From assembly GCA_003427395.1 (NCBI GenBank), contig BFEA01000723.1, positions 177,305 through 197,930 on the forward strand: DNA of 20,626 nucleotides, given 5' to 3'. Below, in pieces: positions 1 through 8,928 of this stretch (the stretch's first letter is position 1; each line of letters opens with the position of its first letter). The notes under the pieces were generated by a model. The model did not search any database. It saw only the letters and a list, made by a program, of their open reading frames with translations, and had not been told where the DNA came from. The position numbers and the translations under genes are program-made. This DNA comes from Chara braunii. Taxonomy: Eukaryota > Streptophyta > Charophyceae > Charales > Characeae.

Positions 1-66
1 AATCAAAAAACCGTTTTGTTTTGTTTTTACACCCCCGGGACCTTTTTTTTTTCTTTTTTTTTTTTT

Positions 67-1055
67 GATGGGGAGGTACCCCTGACACCCGACACCCCCC
101 AAGCCCATCCACTCCTCAACACCCCCCGTGAAAGGACATACGGAGGGCCATAAGTCCGTACGTACGGGCCGTACGGGCACCGGGGGGCCCATACGTACGG
201 ATGTAAGGCCGTCTGTACGGGCCGTATTTGTACGGGTGTATACACAGAAATCCGCAACGACGCAATTGTCCCGCACAAGCACGCGTAGGTCCGACGACGG
301 TCACGCGGCCTGCACGTGCTCGCACGCGACGGCCGTGATCCGTCCTTATGCAACTCATACCATCGCCATGTCATGATGACGCGACCCAGGGATTCCAACT
401 CATCTTACGACCGGGATTATTTCACCCCTTGGATAAACGAAATCCTAAGGTAGAGACACCCCAGCCACACTGAGAATCGACTATGTCCTCGGGAATTCCA
501 CGGCGCCACCTCTAGCGACCCCCAGTGCTCTGATTTCCCTTCTCCCGACCATACCTACTACTTCATCCACTCGGGATTGTCGTCATCACCACCAGCTTCC
601 CTCCCTTTCGCCTTCTTCTTCCATACCATCAACTGAGTGTCGTTCCATGGCCGGCCATAGCCCCCTATTGGCCGAGCACACCCTGCGAGAACTGCCGACG
701 GCGCGGCCATCAAAGAACCCCAGAGCTCCGAAGGCCTAGCCCGCACGTGCGATGACCAGCGCTACGTGGCAACTCCCGACAGACGAACCCATTGGAAGCC
801 CACCAACCCCGAAGGGACCAACCCCCGAACCGCCGTCCCCGAAACCAATGGCTCGCTCGATCCTGAGCGAACCACGCTTGTAACCCGAAAACGCCCTCTT
901 CGCCAAATTGCACCCGTGCCTCCGAAAGACCCTGTCATAGGAGATCCCAGTTCTGACACGGGACTCCACTTTCCCCAAAAATCCTTGGCACACCCCTTTT
1001 CGCACTTCCAGGCCCACATCCCACTCCGATCAGGAAGTCGCGCCGGGCGTGAGGT
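67..1055 (+). repeat. Putative 5' LTR-like region of the Ty3/gypsy element
   Basis: GC-rich, gene-free stretch directly upstream of the primer-binding site, so by position it should be or contain the 5' LTR. It starts after a T-rich tract (41-66) with TG at 66-67 and ends near GGCGTGAGG. The expected terminal CA is not seen and no direct-repeat partner was found downstream, so both boundaries are guesses. It includes a GTAC-rich cluster near its left end and, at its right end, a segment that recurs inverted at 9160-9313. Several short frames open on both strands here look like by-products of high GC rather than genes. Confidence 0.4.
156..233. promoter_or_regulatory. Cluster of six GTAC / TACGG palindromic sites
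   Basis: GTAC occurs at 158, 162, 171, 195, 215 and 230, mostly inside TACGG or CCGTAC. It includes a perfect 12-base palindrome CCGTACGTACGG at 156-167 and CCGTACGG at 169-176. GTAC is the known core bound by plant and green-algal SBP-domain factors, which include copper-response regulators. By position the cluster would lie in the U3 (promoter) part of the LTR. Binding is an inference; the palindromes could also act only through secondary structure. Confidence 0.3.
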
Positions 1056-1058
1056 TGG
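908..1058 (-). repeat. Copy A of an inverted repeat pair (partner 9160-9313)
   Basis: Read on the minus strand this segment aligns with the plus strand at 9160-9313, with long identical runs (for example the stretches around CTTCCTGATCGGAGTGGGAT and GTGCCAAGGATTTTTGGG) and a few small indels. The similarity stops exactly where the primer-binding site begins on one side and fades leftwards. The simplest reading is that this is the 3' end of an LTR shared by two related elements in opposite orientation. The indels are not multiples of three, which argues against a conserved coding exon. Confidence 0.7.
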
Positions 1059-1068
1059 TATCGGAGCC
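1056..1068 (+). other. Primer-binding site, tRNA-iMet type
   Basis: TGGTATCGGAGCC differs at one position from the sequence complementary to the 3' end of plant initiator tRNA-Met, which primes minus-strand synthesis in many plant Ty3/gypsy and Ty1/copia elements. It lies 140 bases upstream of the gag start and directly abuts the LTR-like region, the expected arrangement. Confidence 0.7.
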
Positions 1069-1207
1069 CGACACGTGGCAGGGTCCTAGGTTAATAGCAC
1101 ACTAATTAGGCGATCTGGCTAACCGAGGGCAGCCTCGCCCCCCGAACGCGCATAGACGCGACCCTGTCATCACCCGAAGCAGATCAGCTAATCGACGAGC
1201 AACCAAT

Positions 1208-2383
1208 ATGGTTGCTAATGTGCAAAATCCGAATCCGCAACAGAATGCTAATCAACGGAATCCTAATCAACCCGCCCCACAAGCACGGGCGCCCATGACG
1301 CCACTGGATCTCTATTTTTTCGATCTAGCACACCATCTCGCGGGAGCATGGTTGGCCACGCTTAGAGCGCAGCAATACGACGATAACGAAGCTCAGGTAA
1401 ACATCCCCGCTCGATTAGGAGGAGACACTCATCACTGGTTTAGTACCTATGTATGGGTAGATCTCCAGACCTTCGAATGAGACCTTCTGAATCAATTTGA
1501 TTACGTTCACCCAGAGCAAGCGCTTTACATGATCAAGGATCAGGTGCAAAAGCCTCTCGAATCCGTCGCAAAGTATCGAAACCGGTTCTACCGAATATTT
1601 GTGAAAACTGAGCGAGCCGAGCAAGTAGGGAGAGACCTGTTCAGCCGAACAATAAGGGCGAAGCTACGAAAGCAGTTTTCCCCCATCAATCACACGCTAC
1701 AACAGATCATGGCCACCGCAAAAGAAATGGAACGGAAGTTCGCGGCGAACTTCCTGGAAGGAGAAGACTACTCTAGGGAAGGAGACTCGTCCGAGCTCAT
1801 AAGAGCCAGAGCTGAACTAGCTGCGCTGCAAAACAAATTTGAAAACATGGGGTTTGTGTCAGACCCTGTCACCTACATGGAACAAATAGCCCCTAAACGA
1901 CCAGTTCCAAGTGAGATCCCGAGTGTTGCTGTTCCTGTAATGTCAATGCCTGTAAGAACGCCACCCCTGCCCCCAATCGAGACTCCCGTACGATCGAATA
2001 AATCAACTGCCATACTCGAGCTGACCAAAACATTGATTAGTCCGATCTAGGAAAGCAAAAAGGAGCAGCGAGGGCACAATGCTCGGCTAGAAGCCATGAT
2101 GAGGAACATGCGGCCCATTGCGGTGCGCGCCCCTCCGATGCTGCAAGGATTAGCCCCGACACCTTCCCTCGGAGGAGCCACGAGCAATTTGAATGTTTGT
2201 TATGCCTGTCATCAACAATGCCATCTAGCCCGTGATTGCCCCCACCGACCCCCGCAACAGCGGATCGGGGTCGCGCCGATGGCTGCGGCCCCCATCGCTA
2301 ACGGACCAGGACGAGTCGAAGCTTTAATGGAAGAAGTAAAGGGTGGGGGAAGTGCCTCAGCCACCACGGAAGAGGCCGCCGAG
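1208..2383 (+). pseudogene. gag: gag (capsid/nucleocapsid), two in-frame stops
   Basis: The ATG at 1208 has A at -3 and G at +4. The N-terminus is Asn/Gln/Pro-rich, followed by an alpha-helical capsid region of the Ty3 type (DLLNQFDYVHPEQALYMIKD, then QKPLESVAKYRNRFYRIF, the usual L..YRNRF-like block). A CCHC zinc knuckle (C-x2-C-x4-H-x4-C) at 2198-2239 marks nucleocapsid. The frame is closed by TGA at 1478-1480, where the family pattern suggests Trp, and by TAG at 2048-2050. Coding sense clearly continues in the same frame after both. The product would package element RNA in cytoplasmic particles. The gag/protease border is arbitrary because the same frame runs on. Confidence 0.82.
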
Positions 2384-3238
2384 CTAATCCCGTTAGATCA
2401 GTACGTACCACTTGGTTACCCCGGGCTTGGGATGATCGGAACGATCCGACCAGCGCCAGAACAGAAAGAGGTGGCGGATTGGCGACCTTCTATAGGTGAG
2501 ATGGAGTCGGGAGGACCCACCTTCGTCACCAGGGAAATCGATGTGCTTAACATCGTTCGAGCCTTGGACCATCGGATTCTGCTTCCGATCGGTTATTTGT
2601 TTTTGATCTCAGAACAAGCTAATGAGCGAATGCTACAACACTGCAAGGCGAACCGAAAACGATTCGCCCTCGTCCGAATACCGAACGTAAAATCTAAAAA
2701 CCCCGCGCCCGAGAAAAACCCGGTTGGCACGTCGGATCCAATTCGGGTAGGGTTAGTTCAGAAAGACGATCATTTCCTCCGGATTAAACCCATCCCGTGG
2801 AAATCCGCAGAATGTGATATTGAAATTTGGGGAATTCCTTACAACGCAATTATAGATTCGGGAGCAGCTGTGTTGGCTATTTCACTAAGAGTGGTCGAAA
2901 GGGCAGGTAGGAAAAACGATCTGATCATGCTTTCCGAGAAAGATCAGCTCGTTTCGGCCAACGAAGAAAAGATTAAAACAGTGGGAAGAATGACCAATGT
3001 CGCTTTTCGATTAGGAAAGGTGCATGCACTGGGAGATGTTGTCGTGTTAGATGTGAATACCTATGACGTTCTTTTCGGACTTCCTGCTCTTGTGGCGTTA
3101 CGAGCAAACCTGGATTTCGAACGACGATCGACCTTCCTCCGAAATACATGAGGAAAGCCCTATGTTGTGCCTATGAGGATTACCCTTCGTACCACCATCA
3201 ACGCAGTCCCCCGGGTTCCGCATGATCTCCTGGGATGA
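2384..3238 (+). pseudogene. Retropepsin-like aspartic protease, same frame as gag
   Basis: The active-site motif IIDSGAAV lies at 2849-2872, with catalytic Asp codon 2855-2857. Downstream VLFGLPALVAL matches the hydrophobic-Gly (ILG-like) motif near the end of retroviral-type proteases. The region before it (2384-2780) is a linker with no motif I recognise. TGA at 3149-3151 interrupts the frame; coding sense resumes as GKPYVVPMRITL and ends at TGA 3236-3238. The enzyme would cleave the Gag-Pol polyprotein in the particle. Gag and protease share one frame, so no frameshift would have been needed between them. Confidence 0.8.
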
Positions 3239-3394
3239 ATCCGCAGATGGAAAGTCATCGACGAATGATGCGGACAGCAGTGATGAGGACCATCCGGAAA
3301 TCTCGAAGCTAGCACGACAGCGTGTTTACTACCCGCCACCCAGAACGATAGCAAGAACGATGCATCTGACCAGTAGGAACGCTCAAAGGCGATG
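3234..3394 (+). pseudogene. Acidic linker of pol in a shifted frame
   Basis: Pol sense leaves the protease frame near 3235 and continues in another frame as an Asp/Ser/Glu-rich stretch (DESADGKSSTNDADSSDED) followed by a basic segment. It returns to the gag-protease frame at about 3390, where a TGA overlaps an ATG. Two opposite indels would explain this. No enzymatic motif is present; it is probably a flexible spacer between protease and RT. Confidence 0.55.
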
Positions 3395-4535
3395 ATCTTG
3401 GGTGAACCCCCCGTGCAGATTTCGAGGATGGTCGATTCTTTGGAACCCCCTCAAACACTGTACGAAGGAATCACCCCGCTCCTCGCCCGGTAGAGTGACA
3501 AAAAGCATTACTGCGACATAACGGATCTACCAAGGTCCCTCTTGACACCCGCAAAAGAAGTGCGACTGTTGCGCTTGGGGGCGGAAGCAAGTTCTTTGGA
3601 ACCCCCTGGGCGCCTTGAAGCTGACTCGAACGAATTCGGAGTAAAGATCGCGACTAGGACTCTACCATGGCAGGATGTTTGTGACGGAATTACCCCAGAA
3701 GGATACATGGCCATTCGGAAAGAAGACGCCCAGATGATGGCCACAGTGTTCTCTTGGCGATCAGATCACTCCTTCATTTCTGCACCCCAGCCCGATGTGG
3801 CGAAACCTGCACGCACAAAACAGATAGATGTACGGATCTGGGACCAACTTTTCGAGTTACACGTGCTACAGTACGTACCCGATGAAATTCATCGATTGAT
3901 TGCAGACATTTTGACGGAATATCGGGGAGCGATTAGCGTGACAGACACTGACATTGGCCTATCGTTAGTTATTCAACACGAAATACAGTCGAGGAATCAC
4001 TCCCCGATCCATTGTAAGCCGTACCGATACTCCCTGATAGAACGCAAAAAGGTTCTCGAACGAATTCGAGAATTCGAAGCCTGCGGATGGATTGAACCCG
4101 CCCGGGACCATGGTCATTTCCCGTCGTACTAGTGCCAAAGAAAAACGGATCAATCCGCATATGCATCGATTACTGCAAGTTGAATGAAATCACGATTAAA
4201 GATGTGTATCCCCTTCCCCGAATTGATGATTTGTTGGATGCGATTGTCTGCGCTAATTATTTTAGCAAGTTTGACATTCGGCATGACTTCCATCACATTC
4301 TGGTCAAGGAGGAAGATCGGCGAAAGACGGCCTTCGTGTTGTTTGAAGGCACGTGGCAGTGGGTTCGATGTCCGATGGGAATTTGCAACGCGCCTGCCAC
4401 GTTTCAGCGAGTTATGAACATGACATTCCAGAACTTTGTCAACAAGACGAGGCCAACACAGGGGATGATCAACTTCTGCGTAATAGTGTACTGTCTACTC
4501 AGAGACCTATCACGGGCATGCGCAACACATCAAGT
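3392..4535 (+). pseudogene. Reverse transcriptase, fingers/palm, catalytic YxDD box deleted
   Basis: The N-terminal part (3392-4128, TAG at 3491) leads into the RT core. A frame change near 4115 is followed by LVPKKNGSIRICIDY, VYPLPRIDDLLDAI, FSKFDIRHDFHHI (first catalytic Asp codon 4273-4275) and RCPMGICNAPATFQ, all classical Ty3/gypsy RT blocks. Where the YxDD box should follow INFCVIVY, the sequence at about 4489-4497 jumps straight into the next block and the frame changes again, consistent with a short deletion of roughly 14 bases. The polymerase is therefore inactive. RT would copy the element RNA into cDNA using the tRNA primer. Confidence 0.88.
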
Positions 4536-4540
4536 GGACA

Positions 4541-5401
4541 TTGGGAGCGCTGAGAGACGCTGGGTTCAAGATCGCGCTCGAAAAGAGCGAATTTTTCCTT
4601 TCGGAAATTTCGTTCTTGGGCTATGTCGTGACACGGGGAGGTCTGCGACCGGACTCAAGAAAGGTTGCGGCAGTAAGAGAAGCCCCAGTTCCCACGTCAC
4701 TGACGCAGGTTCGAGCCTTCTTAGGGTTGGCGTCGTACTATCGTCCCTTCATCAAGGGTTTCGCCGCGATTGCACGACCACTAACGAACCTGCTAAGGAA
4801 GGACCAGCCTCTCAGCTGGGACGCAGAGTGCCAACAGGCTTTCGCAACCCTCAAGGACGCTCTGGCGACGGTCCCTATTTTGATTCGGTCGGACCCCTCG
4901 AAACAGTTCATTCTCATCACGGACTGGCAACCGGAAGCTCTCTCTGTTATTTTAACGCAGAAGGGGAACGATGGTCGTGAACACGTCATCGAATACGCGT
5001 CACGCACGGTACCGGACGAGCGAAGGAATGACTCGGCACCTCAAGGCGAATGCTATGCAGTAGTCTGGGGAATCCAACACTTCCATCTGTATCTCTACGG
5101 ACATAAGTTTCGCCTCATAACAGATCACGAACCCTTGTTGGCGTTGAAGAAACTCACCAATTACACGGGCGTGATTGGCCGTTGGGCGGTGCGACTACAA
5201 AAATACGACTTCGATATCGTCCATCGAAAGACAGAGCGACATGGCAACGCGGACGGAGTGACATGTCTGCATCGACCTGCCAAGGTACCAAAGGGCGATG
5301 AAATTACACCGTGGAAAGAGACGGACTTGACCAACGAGCCTAAGTACGGACAAGTGGCAGTTCTTCCACGTGGCAAGAAGCGAAAAGGCGACAATGGGTG
5401 A
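4541..5401 (+). pseudogene. RT thumb/connection and RNase H domain of pol
   Basis: 286 codons open. It begins with the RT thumb/connection blocks (ALEKSEFFLSEISFLGYVVT, then FLGLASYYRPFIKGFA). RNase H of the RT_RNaseH type follows, with acidic residues D128 (LITDWQ), E170 (QGECYAVV), D195 (LITDHEPL) and D238 in HGNADG. The listed start is simply the first usable codon after the damaged YxDD region; the real product is the pol polyprotein. Its C-terminus becomes Lys-rich and stops at 5399-5401, where pol sense moves to the frame carrying the zinc finger. RNase H would degrade RNA in the RNA:DNA hybrid. Confidence 0.88.
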
Positions 5402-5660
5402 TGGAGGTAACCCTACTACCCCTCTCTCTCCCCTTTCCTCTTCGTCTCTCCTCTCCCTGCCCGACAAATTTTGCTATTTTTGCGAAGCTATCTCCCACGT
5501 GTACTTGGTTTCCATGCGTCCTACCGGGGAAGGGTATGCGGACTGGATAGATTGTCGACAATGTGTCGGACGAGCCCATGGCTCGTGCATCCAATACAGA
5601 TACGATAGTAAACCGTGGTTATGACCCTTGTGTCGGACTGACAAGATTTCAACCGAGGGT
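5400..5660 (+). pseudogene. PHD-type zinc finger embedded in pol, one Cys lost to a stop
   Basis: After a Pro/Ser/Leu-rich spacer there is a C4HC3 pattern: Cys codons 5472 and 5481 (CYFC), 5553 and 5562 (WIDCRQC), His 5577 and Cys 5586 (HGSC), then W-L-[TGA]-P-L-C with the stop at 5622-5624 and the last Cys at 5631. The WI-C-x2-C-x4-H-x2-C block and the W-x-C-P-x-C end are typical of PHD fingers, which in many proteins read histone H3 tails. The stop sits exactly where the seventh ligand belongs. It lies between RNase H and the integrase zinc domain, so it may have targeted integration to chromatin, as chromodomains do in chromoviruses. That role is inferred. Confidence 0.72.
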
Positions 5661-7115
5661 CGCTTTTTGGATGCCACGTCAGAAGGGTTGGAAAAGACCC
5701 GAAAGTTTAGAAGGAAGGAAGTATGGACTGATATCGCCTTGATTGCCACGCTGGTTAGCAACCCCCTTCAGGATTTCACCAAGGAAGATCGAAGGAGGGC
5801 GAATGAGAGGCCCCAGGATTACAGATGGATAGAGGCCATATTAGAAAAACGGAAAAGAGAGGGCAGTGGGATTTGGATGGTTGTACCGCATCCGTTCATG
5901 AGGTATGACTGGGTTAAAACGGCACATGAAGAAACTGCGGCTCACTTCACCGTACGAATTACAGAGTCGGCTATCAACAAAAATGAGTGGTACTGGTCCA
6001 ATATCAGCGACAATGTGAAGTATATCGTCGCCAACTGTCAAGTCTGCGCTGCTGATAAGGCGCCGATTTAGCCGCCAAGATCGATAGTGCCAACAGTAGT
6101 TGAATGGCTATTTCAATTAGTCAGCATGGACACTACCGACATAGTGGTGCCCCCTGACCCTAATAGTTGCGCGTATTCAGTCCTATTGGTATTTGTCGAC
6201 CACTTTTCGAAATGGATCGAGGCCTACCCTTGTCGCACGTGACAAGCCGCCGAAATTGCGCGATACGTCAACCGTTTTCTCGGGATGCACCAAAATACGG
6301 AAGAGATCTTGACCGACAACGGGGCTGAATTTAGGGAAGAGGTACTGAGGAATCTAGTCATACATGGCGTCCCCATACGGAACACTGCACCCCACATGTC
6401 ACAGTCCAATGGGCTAGTGGAAAACGCGAACAGGGTGATAAAGACAACATTGTGAAGGAATATCGCGGCACGGAATCCGAGGCCCTGGCTCGGTATCGTC
6501 GACCACATATTGGCGGTCCATCGCGGTACACCTCACGAATCGATGGGGCTAAGCCCCTTCCAATTAAGGACCAATAACGCCGCTTGTGTATCGATACCAA
6601 GCCTACCGGATGAATCCACACTGAACCGACAACCCACCAGGGCCACGGCTCAGGACAACGCCAAACGACACTTGGAACTAATGGAACGGTCCCTGCCCAG
6701 GCTAGCCCGAAAACGCCAGAAAATGACCGAATTGACCCATGGCCGACAGGTCCGAAGCTACGAGGCCCGAAATGGAAACGCGGGACCACGGCCCGAGTAC
6801 AAATTGGGGGACATCGTGCAGGTGAGGAAATGTGCTCGCCAGGGTAAGCTAGCGCCACGGTTCTTCGGGCGATTCCACGTAATCGCAATCGGACCGAACG
6901 ATGTGAACACCGTGCGGCTTGCGCCTGAGGTCTCCGGCAGCCGATCGGCTCGGCCGATCATCCGCCACGTATCCTATCTTCGCCCTCTTCCTCCTTCCCC
7001 ATCTTCGCACTCATCCGATTCCTCCTCCCCTGTGGAGGAAAGTGACGACTACCTCTCTCCTATCTCTCTGTCTCCTTCCTGTGCTCTCTCTATTACCCCG
7101 TCACCATCGCCATGA
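5628..7115 (+). pseudogene. Integrase (H2C2, DDE core, GPY/F-like tail), three in-frame stops
   Basis: The H-x5-H...C-x2-C zinc domain has His codons 5925 and 5943 and Cys codons 6036 and 6045. The DDE core has Asp 6129 (SMDTTD), Asp 6315 (LTDNGAEF) and Glu 6420 (GLVENANRV); the last two are 35 residues apart, as in retroviral-type integrases. The C-terminus YKLGDIVQVRK...LAPRFFGRFHVI resembles the GPY/F module, then a Ser/Pro-rich tail. TAG 6069-6071, TGA 6240-6242 and TGA 6453-6455 interrupt one continuous frame. It would insert the cDNA into the genome. No chromodomain follows. The terminal TGA overlaps the next ORF's ATG. Confidence 0.88.
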
Positions 7116-8390
7116 GCTTTGTAACGGAGCAAGTGATCGGCGCGCGGCTTCTTACTCTGCAAGGCCGAATCAGCGTCATACGGCAGGTGCAGCGGCCACA
7201 TCTCTGCTCTGATTTCCTCTGGTTTGCAGCGTTCTTCAGTACGTCGGCGATCTACGCGGCGGCAAAATTCCGATTCACGGAAGAGGCAACTACGAGCGTT
7301 CTGGCTGAGATCTCGGCCTTTCGACGGCTATCCCCTCCCGGGATTAGCCATATCTCCGTCATCATCGTCTTTACAGGAGACATCACAGCGATTCTACCGG
7401 AGATTCACTCCGACATCTATCGGACGTTGCACACCTGGGCTGGAGAAGTGCGGATAGCGTAGACCGATCTCCTGGCTCCGCGAGGGGACACCATCGTGTC
7501 GGCGCATGACACGGACCTCCAGCTTCACTCGTCTCGAAGATCACCAGCTATCGTGCTCCCGGAGCTTCGCCCCAATGAGTCATTGTCGCGTCTCCTACTT
7601 CGGCCTCCCCTCCAGCATCCCCACCCTTTGGCAGTCTGCGCGGGCTCCCACTCTCTCTTACCGTGTTAAGGAGAACAGTGTGCCGCTATTGAGCGAGGAA
7701 AAGTGGGACGCGTGGTGGGAGGACTATGTCGAGCTCGCTTTCTGTCTATTGGAGATAGAGTTCCGCTGGTCAGAAGCGGCCCCGTTCGGAGAAGGACCAG
7801 AGCACCCAGAGGACAGCGTGGAGCTTCTGATCATCCAAGTTTAGAGAACGGCGGAGCAGGGCGACCTGCTGGGAATCGTATTCGGGAAGGTGGAGGAGGG
7901 TAATCTCACCTTGATCACGGACGAGTTGCTGGTGTTTCTGACTCAGTTGGTGGACGATCTGCCCCTGGATATCTTGTCGCGCAGTGACAAGCAGCTTGGC
8001 ACCCACGTGTTGTCTCGAGCGCTCGAGCCGCACCTTGTGTGGTCCACGTGTACGAAGATTGACGAGGACAATTGTCTCTATCCCTCCCAAGCACTCTACT
8101 TGGAGATCGACGTTACCGATCTCACATTTTGGGACCTGATTGCGAGGCAAAACACGGCGCAGGACGAGGAGATAGGGGGAGCAGACGAAGAGGGGGAAGA
8201 AGAAGAGCCATCGAGCGAAGAACGAGACGATCCAGATTACGTACCGGAAAGCGAAGCGGGGATAGCCGACGAATCGAGCCAACTGCGGCAAGAAAACGAA
8301 GAGGACGAAGAGGAGGAACTATTGGAATACATCAGAAGAAATTGTGGGCGGATCCCGCCAGCATTGATTGCCCTGGAACCAGGGGATTGA
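7112..8390 (+). pseudogene. Third ORF of the retrotransposon, unknown function, acidic C-terminus
   Basis: Starts at ATG 7112 inside an ATGA overlap with the integrase stop, suggesting translation by termination-reinitiation. The first part (7112-7459, then past TAG 7460) has mixed alpha/beta character with a short hydrophobic run (FLWFAAFFSTSAIYAAAKF). Sense moves to another frame near 7600, passes TAG 7842-7844 and ends at TGA 8388-8390. The second half contains KWDAWWEDYVELAF, helical blocks (LTDELLVFLTQLVDDLPLDI is close to the pattern) and a strongly Asp/Glu-rich tail (DPDYVPESE and EEDEEEELLEYIRR). No signal peptide or certain membrane span is visible, so an envelope role is not supported. 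I do not recognise the family. Confidence 0.6.
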
Positions 8391-8660
8391 CTGAGCAGGG
8401 GGGGAACCTGGCTCCAGATTTCTACTGCTACCATCTATTTGCAACAGGTCCAGCGACCCATACATAAAAGCGGCCATCACCCTTTCCATCCTTGAGCCTG
8501 GTCAGGGAACCGGGAGGAGCCACTGGGGGGCACCAGTGGTTATCCTGCCATTCCCTGCCTTTCCTTTTAAACGCCAGCCTTGCACCTCTGTCTTCGACCG
8601 CCGCGTATCCATATTGATAGCAAAGGGAAGGTTGGTGACAAAAGAAAACAATGGAGCACA
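8391..8660. other. Untranslated 3' region between ORF3 and the polypurine tract
   Basis: No recognised gene. One plus-strand frame (8397-8706) and one minus-strand frame (8428-8691) stay open, but neither has a motif and they overlap antiparallel. I take it as element 3' UTR. Confidence 0.4.
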
Positions 8661-8674
8661 AAAAAAGGGGGGGG
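8660..8674 (+). other. Polypurine tract
   Basis: A run of A followed by eight G, immediately followed by TGGGG. This is the usual form of a Ty3/gypsy plus-strand primer next to the TG that opens the 3' LTR. The following sequence (from 8675) does not match the region upstream of the PBS by eye, so the 3' LTR is missing, very diverged or replaced. Confidence 0.6.
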
Positions 8675-8928
8675 TGGGGAACAGAACACAAACGGTAGCA
8701 GGCTAATTCAAGAAAAAAAAACTATAATCAAGAACTGACCAAAGAGCCCAAAAATCACCCCAAACATCATCACACAATTACAGGCATAATTCCAGAGACC
8801 CCGGATACGGAGGGAAAGGGTCTGGAAATTCTTCAGCTTGTCTCAGAGGGGTGCACGAGTCTATCGACAACCATTCTTTGAAACTCTGCATCCTGGTCTT
8901 CCCTGCCAACGTCCCCATCCCAGTCCCC

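Larger units (their letters stand above)
1056..8674 (+). mobile_element. Degenerate Ty3/gypsy-type LTR retrotransposon, internal region
   Basis: Order PBS, gag, protease, RT, RNase H, integrase (RT before IN) defines the Ty3/gypsy (Metaviridae) layout. Two additions are unusual: a PHD-type zinc finger between RNase H and integrase, and an extra ORF of roughly 425 codons after integrase. No chromodomain was seen at the integrase C-terminus. The copy carries stops at 1478, 2048, 3149, 3236, 3491, 5622, 6069, 6240, 6453, 7460 and 7842, and frame changes near 3235, 3390, 4115, 4490, 5395 and 7600, so it cannot be autonomous. The domain order is confident; the outer boundaries are not. Confidence 0.88.

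Noticed and set aside
27-398. Minus-strand frames in the first 400 bases as genes
   Set aside because: They translate GTAC palindromes and homopolymers; no motif, and three overlapping frames are open together because of composition.
766-1089. 107-codon plus-strand ORF as a gene
   Set aside because: It lies in the LTR-like region and runs across the primer-binding site; the related repeat at 9160-9313 has indels that break the frame.
1208-8390. Alternative genetic code explaining in-frame TAG/TGA
   Set aside because: All three stop codons appear internally and also as natural ends, and frameshifts and a catalytic deletion coexist, so ordinary decay is simpler.
7112-8390. Envelope gene in ORF3
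   Set aside because: No signal peptide, convincing membrane span or fusion-type motif is visible; the C-terminus is highly acidic.
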